NCBI GenBank assembly: GCA_046760985.1 | Contig: JBHIFE010000040.1 | Location: forward strand, 1 to 12,435 | DNA length: 12,435 nt | DNA from: JBHIFE01 sp046760985 | GTDB lineage: Bacteria; Chloroflexota; Dehalococcoidia; Dehalococcoidales; RBG-16-60-22 | Reading direction: 5' to 3' | Part shown: positions 1-5,849 of the stretch, piece by piece | Numbering within the stretch: position 1 is the stretch's first letter | Layout of the letters: each line of letters opens with the position of its first letter | The notes under the pieces: model-generated | Told to the model about the DNA's origin: nothing | The model's database searches: none | Seen by the model: only the letters and a program-made list of their open reading frames with translations | Made by a program: the position numbers and the translations under genes

Positions 1-737
1 TTGGCGTAATATGCATTGTCAATGAAAACGATGTGGTCGCTGTGGATGAGATTGACGAGGCTAAGTTTGGTGATAATGACAATCTGTCAGCCATGGTAGC
101 CAATCTGGTTGATGCTGACCTGCTACTACTGCTTACCAATACTGCTGGGCTATATACTGCTGACCCAAACCGTAACGCCGATGCCCGCCTTATCTCAGAG
201 GTGCACCAGATTGACTCAGAGATTGAACGCCTAGCCGCAGACACAACGAGCAATCTTAGTATCGGGGGTATGGTTACCAAGATTGAGGCAGCCAAACTGG
301 CTACCACCTCAGGAGTAACCGTGGTTATCGCTGATGGCAGAGCACCAGATATTGTTCTGAAGCTGGCATCTGGTGAGACTATAGGTACTCGTTTTTTGTC
401 AACTACTGGCAAGCTTGAGAGCCGCAAACGCTGGATGCTCTGTGGTCTCTGCACCAAGGGTAAGCTGGTGGTCGATTCTGGGGCAGCCCTGGCGCTAAGA
501 AAGGAAAAACGGAGTTTACTAGCTGCCGGCATCAAACAAATTGAGGGGGAATTTGACCGTGGTGATATGATTGATATCTATGATACTGGAGGGTCTCACC
601 TTGGTTGCGGACTGACCAACTATAGCTCCAGTGATATTAACCTCATTAAAGGAGCTCACTCCGGGAAAATCGCCCCTCTACTTGGTTTTGACTACGGTCC
701 AGAGGTAGTGCACCGAAATAATTTGGCGATACTTTAG
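1..737 (+). CDS. proB: Glutamate 5-kinase, C-terminal part (5' truncated by window edge)
   Basis: ProB phosphorylates glutamate to gamma-glutamyl phosphate, the first step of cytoplasmic proline synthesis. The frame is open from base 3 to the TAG at 735-737, giving 244 visible residues. They start inside the kinase domain with the family's NEND stretch, then VDEI, FGDNDNLSA and LLLLTNTAGLYTADP, the nucleotide-binding part of the amino-acid kinase fold. The last ~110 residues, from about GKLESRKRW, match the C-terminal PUA domain found in bacterial ProB. Roughly 130 N-terminal residues lie outside the window, judging by the usual length near 370. An internal GTG at 33 is not the start, because homologous sequence continues upstream of it. 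The gene leads the proB-small genes-proA operon. The first small gene begins 9 bases after the stop. Confidence 0.95.
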   Translation, partial: GVICIVNENDVVAVDEIDEAKFGDNDNLSAMVANLVDADLLLLLTNTAGLYTADPNRNADARLISEVHQIDSEIERLAADTTSNLSIGGMVTKIEAAKLATTSGVTVVIADGRAPDIVLKLASGETIGTRFLSTTGKLESRKRWMLCGLCTKGKLVVDSGAALALRKEKRSLLAAGIKQIEGEFDRGDMIDIYDTGGSHLGCGLTNYSSSDINLIKGAHSGKIAPLLGFDYGPEVVHRNNLAIL

Positions 738-746
738 GAGGATTAA

Positions 747-1013
747 GTGAGTACAGGTAGACTCTACCGAGTTAGCAATAACAAATTTCTGGCAAAGGTC
801 AACTACCAATTACACGATGAGTCGGCAACAAATTGGTGGGGGGAATTTACCCTCACCGACTATATGCGCATTAATGAAAGTGAAGGGTACATAATCAAAC
901 TGGAGGATAAACGCAAAGGCAAATGCCGTCTGAAAAAGAGAGTTAACCGAGCCGTGAGTGGAGTCCCACCCCGATACATATATCACTTTACCGGTACTAG
1001 TCCGCTTAAATAG
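747..1013 (+). CDS. Uncharacterised 88-residue protein, tandem copy 1
   Basis: I do not recognise this family. The GTG start at 747 is preceded by an AGGAGG Shine-Dalgarno that overlaps the proB stop region, so it is very probably translated with proB. The protein is basic. It has alternating hydrophobic/polar stretches that suggest mostly beta-strand, a central NWWGE motif near residue 29, and a basic C-terminal half (KRKGKCRLKKRVNRAV, then PPRY and a final SPLK). There is no signal peptide, membrane helix or metal-site pattern. Its best support as a real gene is the neighbouring copy at 1053-1322, which is about two thirds identical in protein and differs largely by silent or conservative changes. 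Its place between proB and proA hints at a link to proline synthesis or its control, but no function can be named. Confidence 0.8.
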   Translation: MSTGRLYRVSNNKFLAKVNYQLHDESATNWWGEFTLTDYMRINESEGYIIKLEDKRKGKCRLKKRVNRAVSGVPPRYIYHFTGTSPLK

Positions 1014-1035
1014 CACACCGATATAATGTAGCCTT

Positions 1036-1045
1036 CTCCCGGGAG
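1036..1045. repeat. CTCCCGGGAG palindrome overlapping the copy 2 ribosome site
   Basis: A perfect 10-base palindrome covers most of the GGGAGG Shine-Dalgarno of the second small gene. It has no loop, so it cannot fold well as a simple RNA hairpin, but it could pair between molecules or bind a dimeric protein. The equivalent site of copy 1 lacks it. It may be chance. Confidence 0.35.
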
Positions 1046-1052
1046 GATTAAA

Positions 1053-1322
1053 GTAGGTATAGGTAACCTCTATAGATTTAGCGATAACAAATTTCTAGCC
1101 AAGATTAACTACCAGCTGTTCCAACACGAGGCAGCAACAAACTGGTGGGGAGAACTCACCCTTATTGACAATGTCCATCTTAGTGAGGGTGACCGATTTA
1201 TTATTGAATTAGAGGATAAGCGTAAAAGCAGATGTCACCTGAAAAAGAGGGTTAACCGAGCCGTAAGTGGAATTCCACCCCGTTACGTATATCACGTTAC
1301 CGGCTTCAGCCCGCTTGAATAG
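1053..1322 (+). CDS. Uncharacterised 89-codon tandem copy 2, no standard start codon
   Basis: This open frame ends at the TAG at 1320-1322 and aligns end to end with the 88-residue protein just upstream, with 58 of about 88 positions identical by hand alignment and one single-residue gap. The motifs NWWGE, LEDKRK, LKKRVNRAVSG, PPRY and SPL are all kept. A GGGAGG Shine-Dalgarno sits at 1041-1046. The codon that aligns with the GTG start of copy 1 is GTA (1053-1055), and no ATG, GTG or TTG lies between the in-frame stop at 1029-1031 and the conserved region. Translation would need a rare start such as ATT (1047) or ATA (1059), or a sequencing error at 1055. Silent differences from copy 1 suggest the frame was under selection for a long time, so it may be expressed or only recently broken. 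Confidence 0.6.
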   Translation, partial: VGIGNLYRFSDNKFLAKINYQLFQHEAATNWWGELTLIDNVHLSEGDRFIIELEDKRKSRCHLKKRVNRAVSGIPPRYVYHVTGFSPLE

Positions 1323-1383
1323 TGACAAGAATAATTGTAGGAGAATGAAAGAAGTAACCCTCAAAATACTTCAGGAGTAAAAT

Positions 1384-2658
1384 ATGAAATCGGCTATCAA
1401 AGAACTGGAAGCTATGGGAAGGGCAGCCAAAGTAGCCTCTCACCGCCTGGCTTACCTTTCCAGTGATATTAAAAATAAAGCTCTACTTAACATTAGCCAG
1501 GACCTATTGACCAGAAAGAACGAAATACTGGCTGCCAATCAGGTTGACTATAAGGAAGCTGAGTCCTCCGGCATGAGTGCTGCCATGCTTGACCGATTGA
1601 TGCTAAACTCCAGCCGCCTTGAGGCTATCGCCCAGGATGTGCTGGCAGTAGCCGCTCTGCCTGACCCGGTTGGAGAGATATTTGAAATGCGCACCCTGCC
1701 CAATGGTTTGCAGGTAGGTAGGAAGCGAGTACCACTAGGTGTAATTGGTGCTATTTATGAAAGCCGACCCAATGTTACTATTGACATCTCTGTTCTCTGC
1801 CTGAAGTCGGGTAACGCCATTATCCTCAGGGGTGGCAAGGAGGCAGTTCACTCAAATAGCGCCTTAGCCAAGGTAGTCCAAGACGCCTCAGTAAGGGCTG
1901 GGGTGCCGGAAGGAACGGTACAATTTATTGAAAATACTGACCGAGCCTTGGTCAATCATCTGCTTCAGATGGGTGATGTCATTAACCTACTTATTCCCCG
2001 GGGCGGAGCCGAACTGATAAAATTTGTCTCGGAAAATGCCAACATGCCAGTAGTTACTGGAGGGATTGGGGTTTGCCATACCTATGTGGACAAAAGCGCC
2101 GATATCAACAAGGCAGTGGCTATTGCCTATAACGCTAAAGTACAACGACCGACAGTATGTAATGCCCTAGATACCCTGCTAATTCACGCTGATATTGCTG
2201 ACCGCTGCTTGTCTTTGATAGCTGCTGAGTGGGCAAAAGCAGGGGTAGAAATGCACTGTGATGAGCGGGCTTTAGCTATCCTTAAACCTCACTCCGGTTT
2301 GAAGCTGGTGCCATCAGTGGACGAGGACTGGGGTAAGGAATTCTTATCGCTGGTGGCAGCGGTCAAGGTAGTGGATTCTCTGGATGAGGCGCTAGAACAT
2401 ATTGAGCGCTATGGCTCGGGGCATTCTGAGGCCATTGTCACCGAGGAATATCAAGCAGCGATGCGCTTTCTTAATGAAGTAGATGCCGCCTGTGTCTATG
2501 TTAATGCCAGCACACGGTTTACCGATGGGGGTCAGTTTGGTCTGGGGGCTGAGGTTGGCATCAGCACCCAGAAACTGCATGCCCGGGGTCCGCTAGGCTT
2601 AAAAGAACTGACTACCTACAAATGGGTTATCTTTGGCAGTGGTCAGGTAAGAGCTTAA
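1384..2658 (+). CDS. proA: Gamma-glutamyl phosphate reductase
   Basis: ProA reduces gamma-glutamyl phosphate with NADPH to glutamate 5-semialdehyde, the second step of proline synthesis. At 424 residues it matches the family length (about 415-420). The aldehyde-dehydrogenase fold is complete: GVIGAIYESRPNV near residue 120 and SGNAIILRGGKEA in the cofactor-binding part, IPRGG, the catalytic cysteine at 259 in QRPTVCNALDTLL, and the C-terminal FGLGAEVGISTQKLHARGP and TYKW stretches typical of ProA. ATG at 1384 is preceded by CAGGAG with a 6-base gap. It lies 61 bases after the second small gene, on the same strand as proB, so one proline operon is likely. The next gene downstream, rph, converges on it. 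Confidence 0.97.
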   Translation: MKSAIKELEAMGRAAKVASHRLAYLSSDIKNKALLNISQDLLTRKNEILAANQVDYKEAESSGMSAAMLDRLMLNSSRLEAIAQDVLAVAALPDPVGEIFEMRTLPNGLQVGRKRVPLGVIGAIYESRPNVTIDISVLCLKSGNAIILRGGKEAVHSNSALAKVVQDASVRAGVPEGTVQFIENTDRALVNHLLQMGDVINLLIPRGGAELIKFVSENANMPVVTGGIGVCHTYVDKSADINKAVAIAYNAKVQRPTVCNALDTLLIHADIADRCLSLIAAEWAKAGVEMHCDERALAILKPHSGLKLVPSVDEDWGKEFLSLVAAVKVVDSLDEALEHIERYGSGHSEAIVTEEYQAAMRFLNEVDAACVYVNASTRFTDGGQFGLGAEVGISTQKLHARGPLGLKELTTYKWVIFGSGQVRA

Positions 2659-2673
2659 AGGAATTATTTGAAA

Positions 2674-2730
2674 CCTGTCCCCCTGCCTCCCTTTCCTTAA
2701 TAAGGGAAGGAGGATAAGGGGGTGAGGTCA
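2674..2730 (-). repeat. C-rich hairpin repeat, copy A, between convergent proA and rph
   Basis: The reverse complement begins ACCTCACCCCCT (2717-2728), continues TATCCTCCTTCCC and folds back on itself. The outer arms CCCCC (2679-2683) and GGGGG (2718-2722), then CCTCC (2686-2690) and GGAGG (2709-2713), surround a CCTT/AAGG tip. The same 12-base head and a similar hairpin core occur in opposite orientation at 3589-3661, so this is a dispersed repeat family. Lying between convergent genes, the hairpin could also help end transcription of proA and rph, although neither side has a clear T-run. Confidence 0.6.
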
Positions 2731-2747
2731 ATAAACAATCTTTATGC

Positions 2748-3470
2748 TTATGCTCTTTGCAAAGCTGCTTGTTGAATTTCAAATAGCTGCTTAATGCCTC
2801 TTTCGGCAAGAGAGAGCAAGTTATCAATGGTCTCCTTAGAAAAGGGCTTACCTTCAGCCGTGCCCTGAATCTCAACGAATTCACCCTTACTGGTCATTAC
2901 CACATTAAAGTCAACGGCAGCATCACAGTCTTCATCGTAACACAGGTCTAATAGCATATCGCCATGCACAATGCCAACGCTGGTAGCAGCTACCGCGCTC
3001 TTTAGCGGAGTAGTTGATACTACCCCCATTTTCGCCAGAGTTTGGCAGGCTTGATGTAAAGCTACATAGGCACCGGTAACTGCCGCGGTTCTGGTGCCAC
3101 CGTCTGCCTGTATCACATCACAATCCACAATTAATGTTCTTTCCCCCAGTGTATTGAGGTTAGTTATCGCCCGCAGCGAGCGTCCAATGAAGCGCTGAAT
3201 TTCCTGGTTTCTGCCGCCGATCCTGCCCAGCGAAGTATCACGAGGAGTACGAGCCACTGTAGCCCTAGGTAGCATGGCATATTCAGCGGTAATCCAGCCA
3301 GTCCCGCTTCCCTTGAGGAAGTGCGGTACCCTCTCCTCAGCGCTAACCGAGCATAGCACCTGGGTCTTTCCCAATTCTATCAGAGCCGAACCTTCAGCAA
3401 AGCTCTGGAATCCAGGTACTATTTTTACCGGTCGTAGTGCATCATAGGCACGACCGTCAACCCTTTTCAT
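2748..3470 (-). CDS. rph: Ribonuclease PH
   Basis: RNase PH is a phosphate-dependent 3'-to-5' exoribonuclease that trims tRNA precursors in the cytoplasm and works as a hexamer. The 240 residues match the usual full length. Family blocks seen are RVDGRAYDALRPVKI at the N-terminus, GWITAEYAMLPRAT with the GRIGGRNQEIQRFIGRSLRA stretch in the first half, GERTLIVDCDVIQADGGTRTAA in the middle, and VDFNVVMTSKGEFVEIQGTAEGKPFS in the C-terminal half. The start at 3470 has GGAG seven bases upstream. A consensus-like promoter lies at 3499-3527, so it is probably transcribed alone. The dITP/XTP pyrophosphatase gene that often follows rph is absent here; proA converges instead. Confidence 0.97.
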   Translation of the reverse strand: MKRVDGRAYDALRPVKIVPGFQSFAEGSALIELGKTQVLCSVSAEERVPHFLKGSGTGWITAEYAMLPRATVARTPRDTSLGRIGGRNQEIQRFIGRSLRAITNLNTLGERTLIVDCDVIQADGGTRTAAVTGAYVALHQACQTLAKMGVVSTTPLKSAVAATSVGIVHGDMLLDLCYDEDCDAAVDFNVVMTSKGEFVEIQGTAEGKPFSKETIDNLLSLAERGIKQLFEIQQAALQRA

Positions 3471-3498
3471 ACCAAATCTCCAATCTAGGATATGTCAG

Positions 3499-3527
3499 AG
3501 TATAGCATTGCTGGGTGAGATTGGCAA
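3499..3527 (-). promoter_or_regulatory. Promoter of rph
   Basis: Read on the minus strand, TTGCCA (3522-3527) and TATACT (3499-3504) are separated by 17 bases, close to the sigma-70 consensus. Transcription would begin near 3492, about 20 bases before the rph start codon. AATCTAGG occurs on both sides of it (3482 and 3531), a possible but unproven operator pair. Confidence 0.65.
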
Positions 3528-3588
3528 TCGAATCTAGGGTGCGAGGGTGGGAAGCAAAACTTATGGAAAACCTTTCTAAATTTTATCT

Positions 3589-3661
3589 ACCTCACCCCCT
3601 ATATTTTTCCGGTAACCCTATCCCCTTTATCCCCCTTCCCCCTTACCAAGGGGAAGGGGAG
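3589..3661 (+). repeat. C-rich hairpin repeat, copy B
   Basis: The element starts with ACCTCACCCCCT (3589-3600), identical to the head of copy A downstream of rph, and ends in a hairpin. The arms CCCCTTCCCCCTT (3632-3644) and AAGGGGAAGGGG (3648-3659) pair around a three-base loop with one bulged C. Between head and hairpin is about 30 bases of extra sequence that copy A lacks, including a second C-rich ATCCCC segment. No coding sequence is credible within it. Confidence 0.6.
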
Positions 3662-3690
3662 ATAAATAAAAGAGGGGCTTCGCCCCTCTT
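3661..3690 (-). terminator. Intrinsic terminator of the MBL-cinA-Nudix gene set
   Basis: On the minus strand the 8-bp perfect stem AAGAGGGG/CCCCTCTT (3670-3677 with 3683-3690) closes a five-base CGAAG loop, and a T-rich tract (TTTTATTTAT) follows at 3670-3661. It lies about 55 bases past the Nudix stop codon, where a rho-independent terminator for that operon is expected. The stem may also belong to the adjacent C-rich repeat. Confidence 0.75.
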
Positions 3691-3744
3691 AGACTCCCGC
3701 TACATTGCTGGCTTTGACCTTCCCTGTAGCTACTGATAAAATAG

Positions 3745-4152
3745 CTAGCTCTGATATACTCGGGCTAGGGTTTCCTTAAGCATCGGCACTGTCTGATAAT
3801 CACCTATTTCCTTAGGTTTTATCCATTTCGCCTCTTTATGCTCCCAGTCAATTTTAACCTTACTCCGCTCTTTTATGTGAAAAAGATACGGATGAACTAT
3901 CCATCTAATGCCAATCTTCTTATCTTCAACTATTAAGACTTCGCCCTTTTTTATTAATCTAAAGTCCTCCTTACCTAAGCCAGTTTCCTCTCTTATCTCC
4001 ACCAAGACCTGCTCATCGGATGTCGTCTCCACATAGCCACTGACCCCCGCCCATTTTCCCTGATAACTGCCAACCCGCTCGCTGCGCCGCAAAATCAGAA
4101 TCTCTCCATTGGATTCAAGAAAGCAGGTAACGACCTGTTTTTCCTGCAGCAT
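3745..4152 (-). CDS. Nudix-family hydrolase with a shortened Nudix box
   Basis: Nudix proteins hydrolyse nucleoside diphosphates linked to another group, using divalent metal; the substrate here cannot be told. The 135 residues have the one-domain family length. The N-terminal strand QVVTCFLESNGEILILRRS and the phrase YQGKWAGVSGYVE are family-like. In the Nudix box (about residues 39-59) the metal-binding part EIREETGL is present. However, the segment between GYVE and EIREE is two residues shorter than the GX5EX7REUXEEXGU pattern, the first box glutamate is missing, and the usual Arg before EI is Val. The protein may still be active because the EXXEE ligands remain. It starts 12 bases after the cinA-like gene and is the last gene of its set. 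Confidence 0.85.
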   Translation of the reverse strand: MLQEKQVVTCFLESNGEILILRRSERVGSYQGKWAGVSGYVETTSDEQVLVEIREETGLGKEDFRLIKKGEVLIVEDKKIGIRWIVHPYLFHIKERSKVKIDWEHKEAKWIKPKEIGDYQTVPMLKETLARVYQS

Positions 4153-4164
4153 AGCGTCCCCCGT

Positions 4165-4644
4165 CTATCTCAAGCTTATCAGGTAGTCCTGTAGCCAGCT
4201 TAAGGCAGCCTCAGCAGCACTTCGCTTATTTTGCTCCCGGTCACCCTGGAAATTGTGTTTCTGACTGTAAGTCCCCGTCTGATGGGACAAACCCAGGTAG
4301 AATAGTCCCACCGGTTTCCCCAGGGTAGCCCCGGTAGGTCCAGCAATACCAGTATCAGCCAAACATATATCTACAGCTAATATCTTTCTGCCTTCCTCCG
4401 CCATCTCCTCAGCTACTTGAGAACTCACCGCACCATACTGATTGATAGTCTCCTCTTTCACCCCGACCACTTTAATTTTGGTTTCATTGCTGTAAGCAGT
4501 AACCGAGCCTTTATAATAATCTGAACTACCCGGGGTATCAGTTATCCGATGAGATATTAGCCCTCCAGTGGCTGATTCAACTACCCCTAAAGTTAGCCCT
4601 TTCTTACGGAGTAAATTTCCAACCTCTTCTTCCAGCCTAGCCAT
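4165..4644 (-). CDS. pncC: Stand-alone CinA C-terminal domain protein (NMN deamidase PncC type)
   Basis: The 159 residues correspond to the CinA C-terminal domain alone, without the N-terminal molybdopterin-binding-like domain of full CinA. Characterised members deamidate nicotinamide mononucleotide to nicotinate mononucleotide in NAD recycling. Visible motifs are VESATGGLIS with the expected active-site serine at 24, TDTPGSSDYYKGSVTAYSN, YGAVSSQVAEEMAEG-like sequence, and TGIAGPTG with KPVGLFYLGL. The GATLG segment replaces the more usual GGSPE before KPVG, a loop difference of unknown effect. ATG at 4644 has AAGGA six bases upstream. The gene lies 20 bases after the MBL hydrolase and 12 bases before the Nudix gene, so the three are likely co-transcribed. 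Two of them act on nucleotide-like substrates by family. Confidence 0.92.
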   Translation of the reverse strand: MARLEEEVGNLLRKKGLTLGVVESATGGLISHRITDTPGSSDYYKGSVTAYSNETKIKVVGVKEETINQYGAVSSQVAEEMAEEGRKILAVDICLADTGIAGPTGATLGKPVGLFYLGLSHQTGTYSQKHNFQGDREQNKRSAAEAALSWLQDYLISLR

Positions 4645-4664
4645 GACTCTTCCTTGGTCTATAT

Positions 4665-5327
4665 TTACAGCCAGCCAAGGATATGTTTTCTCACGAATTC
4701 AAAGTTATCCTTTACCTTCTCAGCACTAGTTACAATATCCATATGTCCCGGAAGCAGATATTCAATTTCTAGCTGTGATAACCCCTCAATAGATTGTCTC
4801 AGCTCTGCCCTGTTGCCACCGGGAAGGTCAACCCTGCCGGTATTTTCATCAAAAATCACATCTCCACAAATCAGAATTTTATCCTTCTGGCAATAAAAAC
4901 AGATACTATCAGGAGAATGCCCCGGAGAGTGGACGAGCTCAAATTCCACATCTCCAGCCTCCAACCTGTCACCGTCAAGGCATCTATCCTCCTTAAAATC
5001 CACCGGCTGAAAACCAAAGAATTTCGTCGTTTCAACTACAGTTACATCATAGAACTTCTTCTGAAGGGGATGAAGGATAATTTTGGCTTCTGAGAATTCT
5101 TTGAAAGCTTCATTCGCCCAGCAATGGTCAACATGGAGATGAGTATTGGTGATAATATCAATCTCTTTAGGCTCAATGCCGTCTCCGTGCAAATCTTGTA
5201 TCAGTACCGATAGGAATTGGAGGGAACCAGGGTCTATGATAATGTTAAGTTCATCCCTAATCACATAGGTATTACAGTCCAACATTCCTTTTTCAGGATA
5301 AAAGTATAGATTATTTGTTAGCTTCAT
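4665..5327 (-). CDS. Metallo-beta-lactamase-fold hydrolase
   Basis: This is a soluble MBL-fold protein of 220 residues, counting from ATG at 5327. The metal site is complete: THLHVDH gives H63, H65, D67 and H68, SPGHSPDS gives H137, ICGDVIFD gives D156, and LLPGHMD gives H195. The layout, with GDVIFDENTGRVDLPGG after the bridging aspartate, resembles glyoxalase II-like and related hydrolases, but the substrate cannot be named. A TTG at 5342 would add five residues (MLNSN); I prefer the ATG because similarity to the fold starts after it, though neither start has a clear ribosome site. It leads the three-gene set with the cinA-like and Nudix genes and faces the small membrane-protein gene across a short AT-rich promoter region. 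Confidence 0.9.
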   Translation of the reverse strand: MKLTNNLYFYPEKGMLDCNTYVIRDELNIIIDPGSLQFLSVLIQDLHGDGIEPKEIDIITNTHLHVDHCWANEAFKEFSEAKIILHPLQKKFYDVTVVETTKFFGFQPVDFKEDRCLDGDRLEAGDVEFELVHSPGHSPDSICFYCQKDKILICGDVIFDENTGRVDLPGGNRAELRQSIEGLSQLEIEYLLPGHMDIVTSAEKVKDNFEFVRKHILGWL

Positions 5328-5352
5328 GTTACTATTTAACAAACCGTAAGGA

Positions 5353-5380
5353 TTAACTTTTTACTTTTTTATTATATAAT
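5353..5380 (+). promoter_or_regulatory. Promoter of the 61-residue membrane protein, in a divergent AT-rich region
   Basis: TTAACT (5353-5358), 16 bases and TATAAT (5375-5380) form a good sigma-70 promoter about 40 bases before the ATG at 5420. The -10 box lies in the palindrome ATTATATAAT (5371-5380), so the opposite strand also has a TATAAT. That could serve the divergent MBL gene, but its -35 side is weak. Confidence 0.6.
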
Positions 5381-5419
5381 AACTAGGACATTAGGATAAA
5401 ATAAAAAGGAGGTTCTATT

Positions 5420-5605
5420 ATGGGCGTAACCGCCGCAATTGTTGGTGCTGTTGGTGGACTCTGCGCAGTAATGGGTATTGTTACTGCGGTAGGAGTAATC
5501 CAATTAATTACTCCTTTTGATACCTGGATGTTCTGGTTTGTCTTGTCGGCAATTTTACTTCTAGGTTCTATCGCTTTTTCTCTCGGGCGCGGCGGCTATG
5601 AATAA
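5420..5605 (+). CDS. Small two-helix membrane protein, 61 residues
   Basis: The family is not recognised. ATG at 5420 is preceded by a strong AAAGGAGG ribosome site with a seven-base gap, and a TATAAT promoter lies just upstream, so it is almost certainly a real gene. Residues 5-30 form a Gly/Ala/Val-rich hydrophobic helix. A short PFDTW turn follows, then a second helix (about 36-54, WFVLSAILLLGSIAFSL) and a short RGGYE tail. Two membrane helices with short ends suggest an inner-membrane hairpin. No catalytic or binding motif is visible. It stands alone on the plus strand, with a divergent gene on the left and a convergent one on the right, so context gives no function. Confidence 0.85.
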   Translation: MGVTAAIVGAVGGLCAVMGIVTAVGVIQLITPFDTWMFWFVLSAILLLGSIAFSLGRGGYE

Positions 5606-5647
5606 TTAGGCTACCATTGTTAATTAACCGCTAAATTTCGCCGAAGC

Positions 5648-5826
5648 TCAAGGAAAGCACCCCAGCTGGCACTTGGAGATTTTTATTGAGAGCCTATTAG
5701 CTGTCCTTCCAACCTCCAGTGGGCTAACCTTTAATTCCTTGGCAATTTTTAAGGCAATGGCACAAGGTAACTTACCATCCACCAAGGAAGACTTCACCTT
5801 ATCTTCAAGCTCAGTACTCAATACAA
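5648..5826 (-). CDS. 57-residue protein with C-terminal CQLGC motif
   Basis: I choose the TTG at 5826 because GGAGGTGA lies five bases upstream. The GTG at 5869 would make the frame overlap the end of the lipoprotein gene. The protein reads as a helix-turn-helix-like small domain: SSLVDGKLPCAIALKIAKEL, then KVSPLEVGRTANRL, then IKISKCQLGCF. Cysteines are at 20, 51 and 55. The pattern of a Cys after LP, a VSPLEVG turn and a C-terminal CQLGC resembles small conserved proteins I believe recur in anaerobes, but I cannot name the family. It starts 23 bases after the stop of the metal-binding lipoprotein gene and is presumably co-transcribed with it, which would fit a metal-responsive or metal-binding role (inference). 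Confidence 0.7.
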
Positions 5827-5849
5827 TCACCTCCACCTTAAGTATCTTA

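Noticed and set aside
1022..1027. TATAAT between the two small genes as an internal promoter
   Set aside because: No acceptable -35 element is found 16-18 bases upstream, and there is no extended -10.
1345..1380. 11-codon mini-ORF just before proA, possible leader peptide
   Set aside because: AGGAG lies only one base before its ATG. It has no proline codons and no terminator/antiterminator stem follows, so there is no support for attenuation.
3515..3736. 73-codon plus-strand ORF between rph and the Nudix gene
   Set aside because: It consists largely of the C-rich repeat, the terminator stem and promoter sequence, has no good ribosome site, and its translation is low-complexity proline-rich.
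5619..5628. GTTAATTAAC palindrome between convergent small genes as a terminator
   Set aside because: It is AT-rich, has no loop and no T-run, so it cannot form a stable terminator hairpin.
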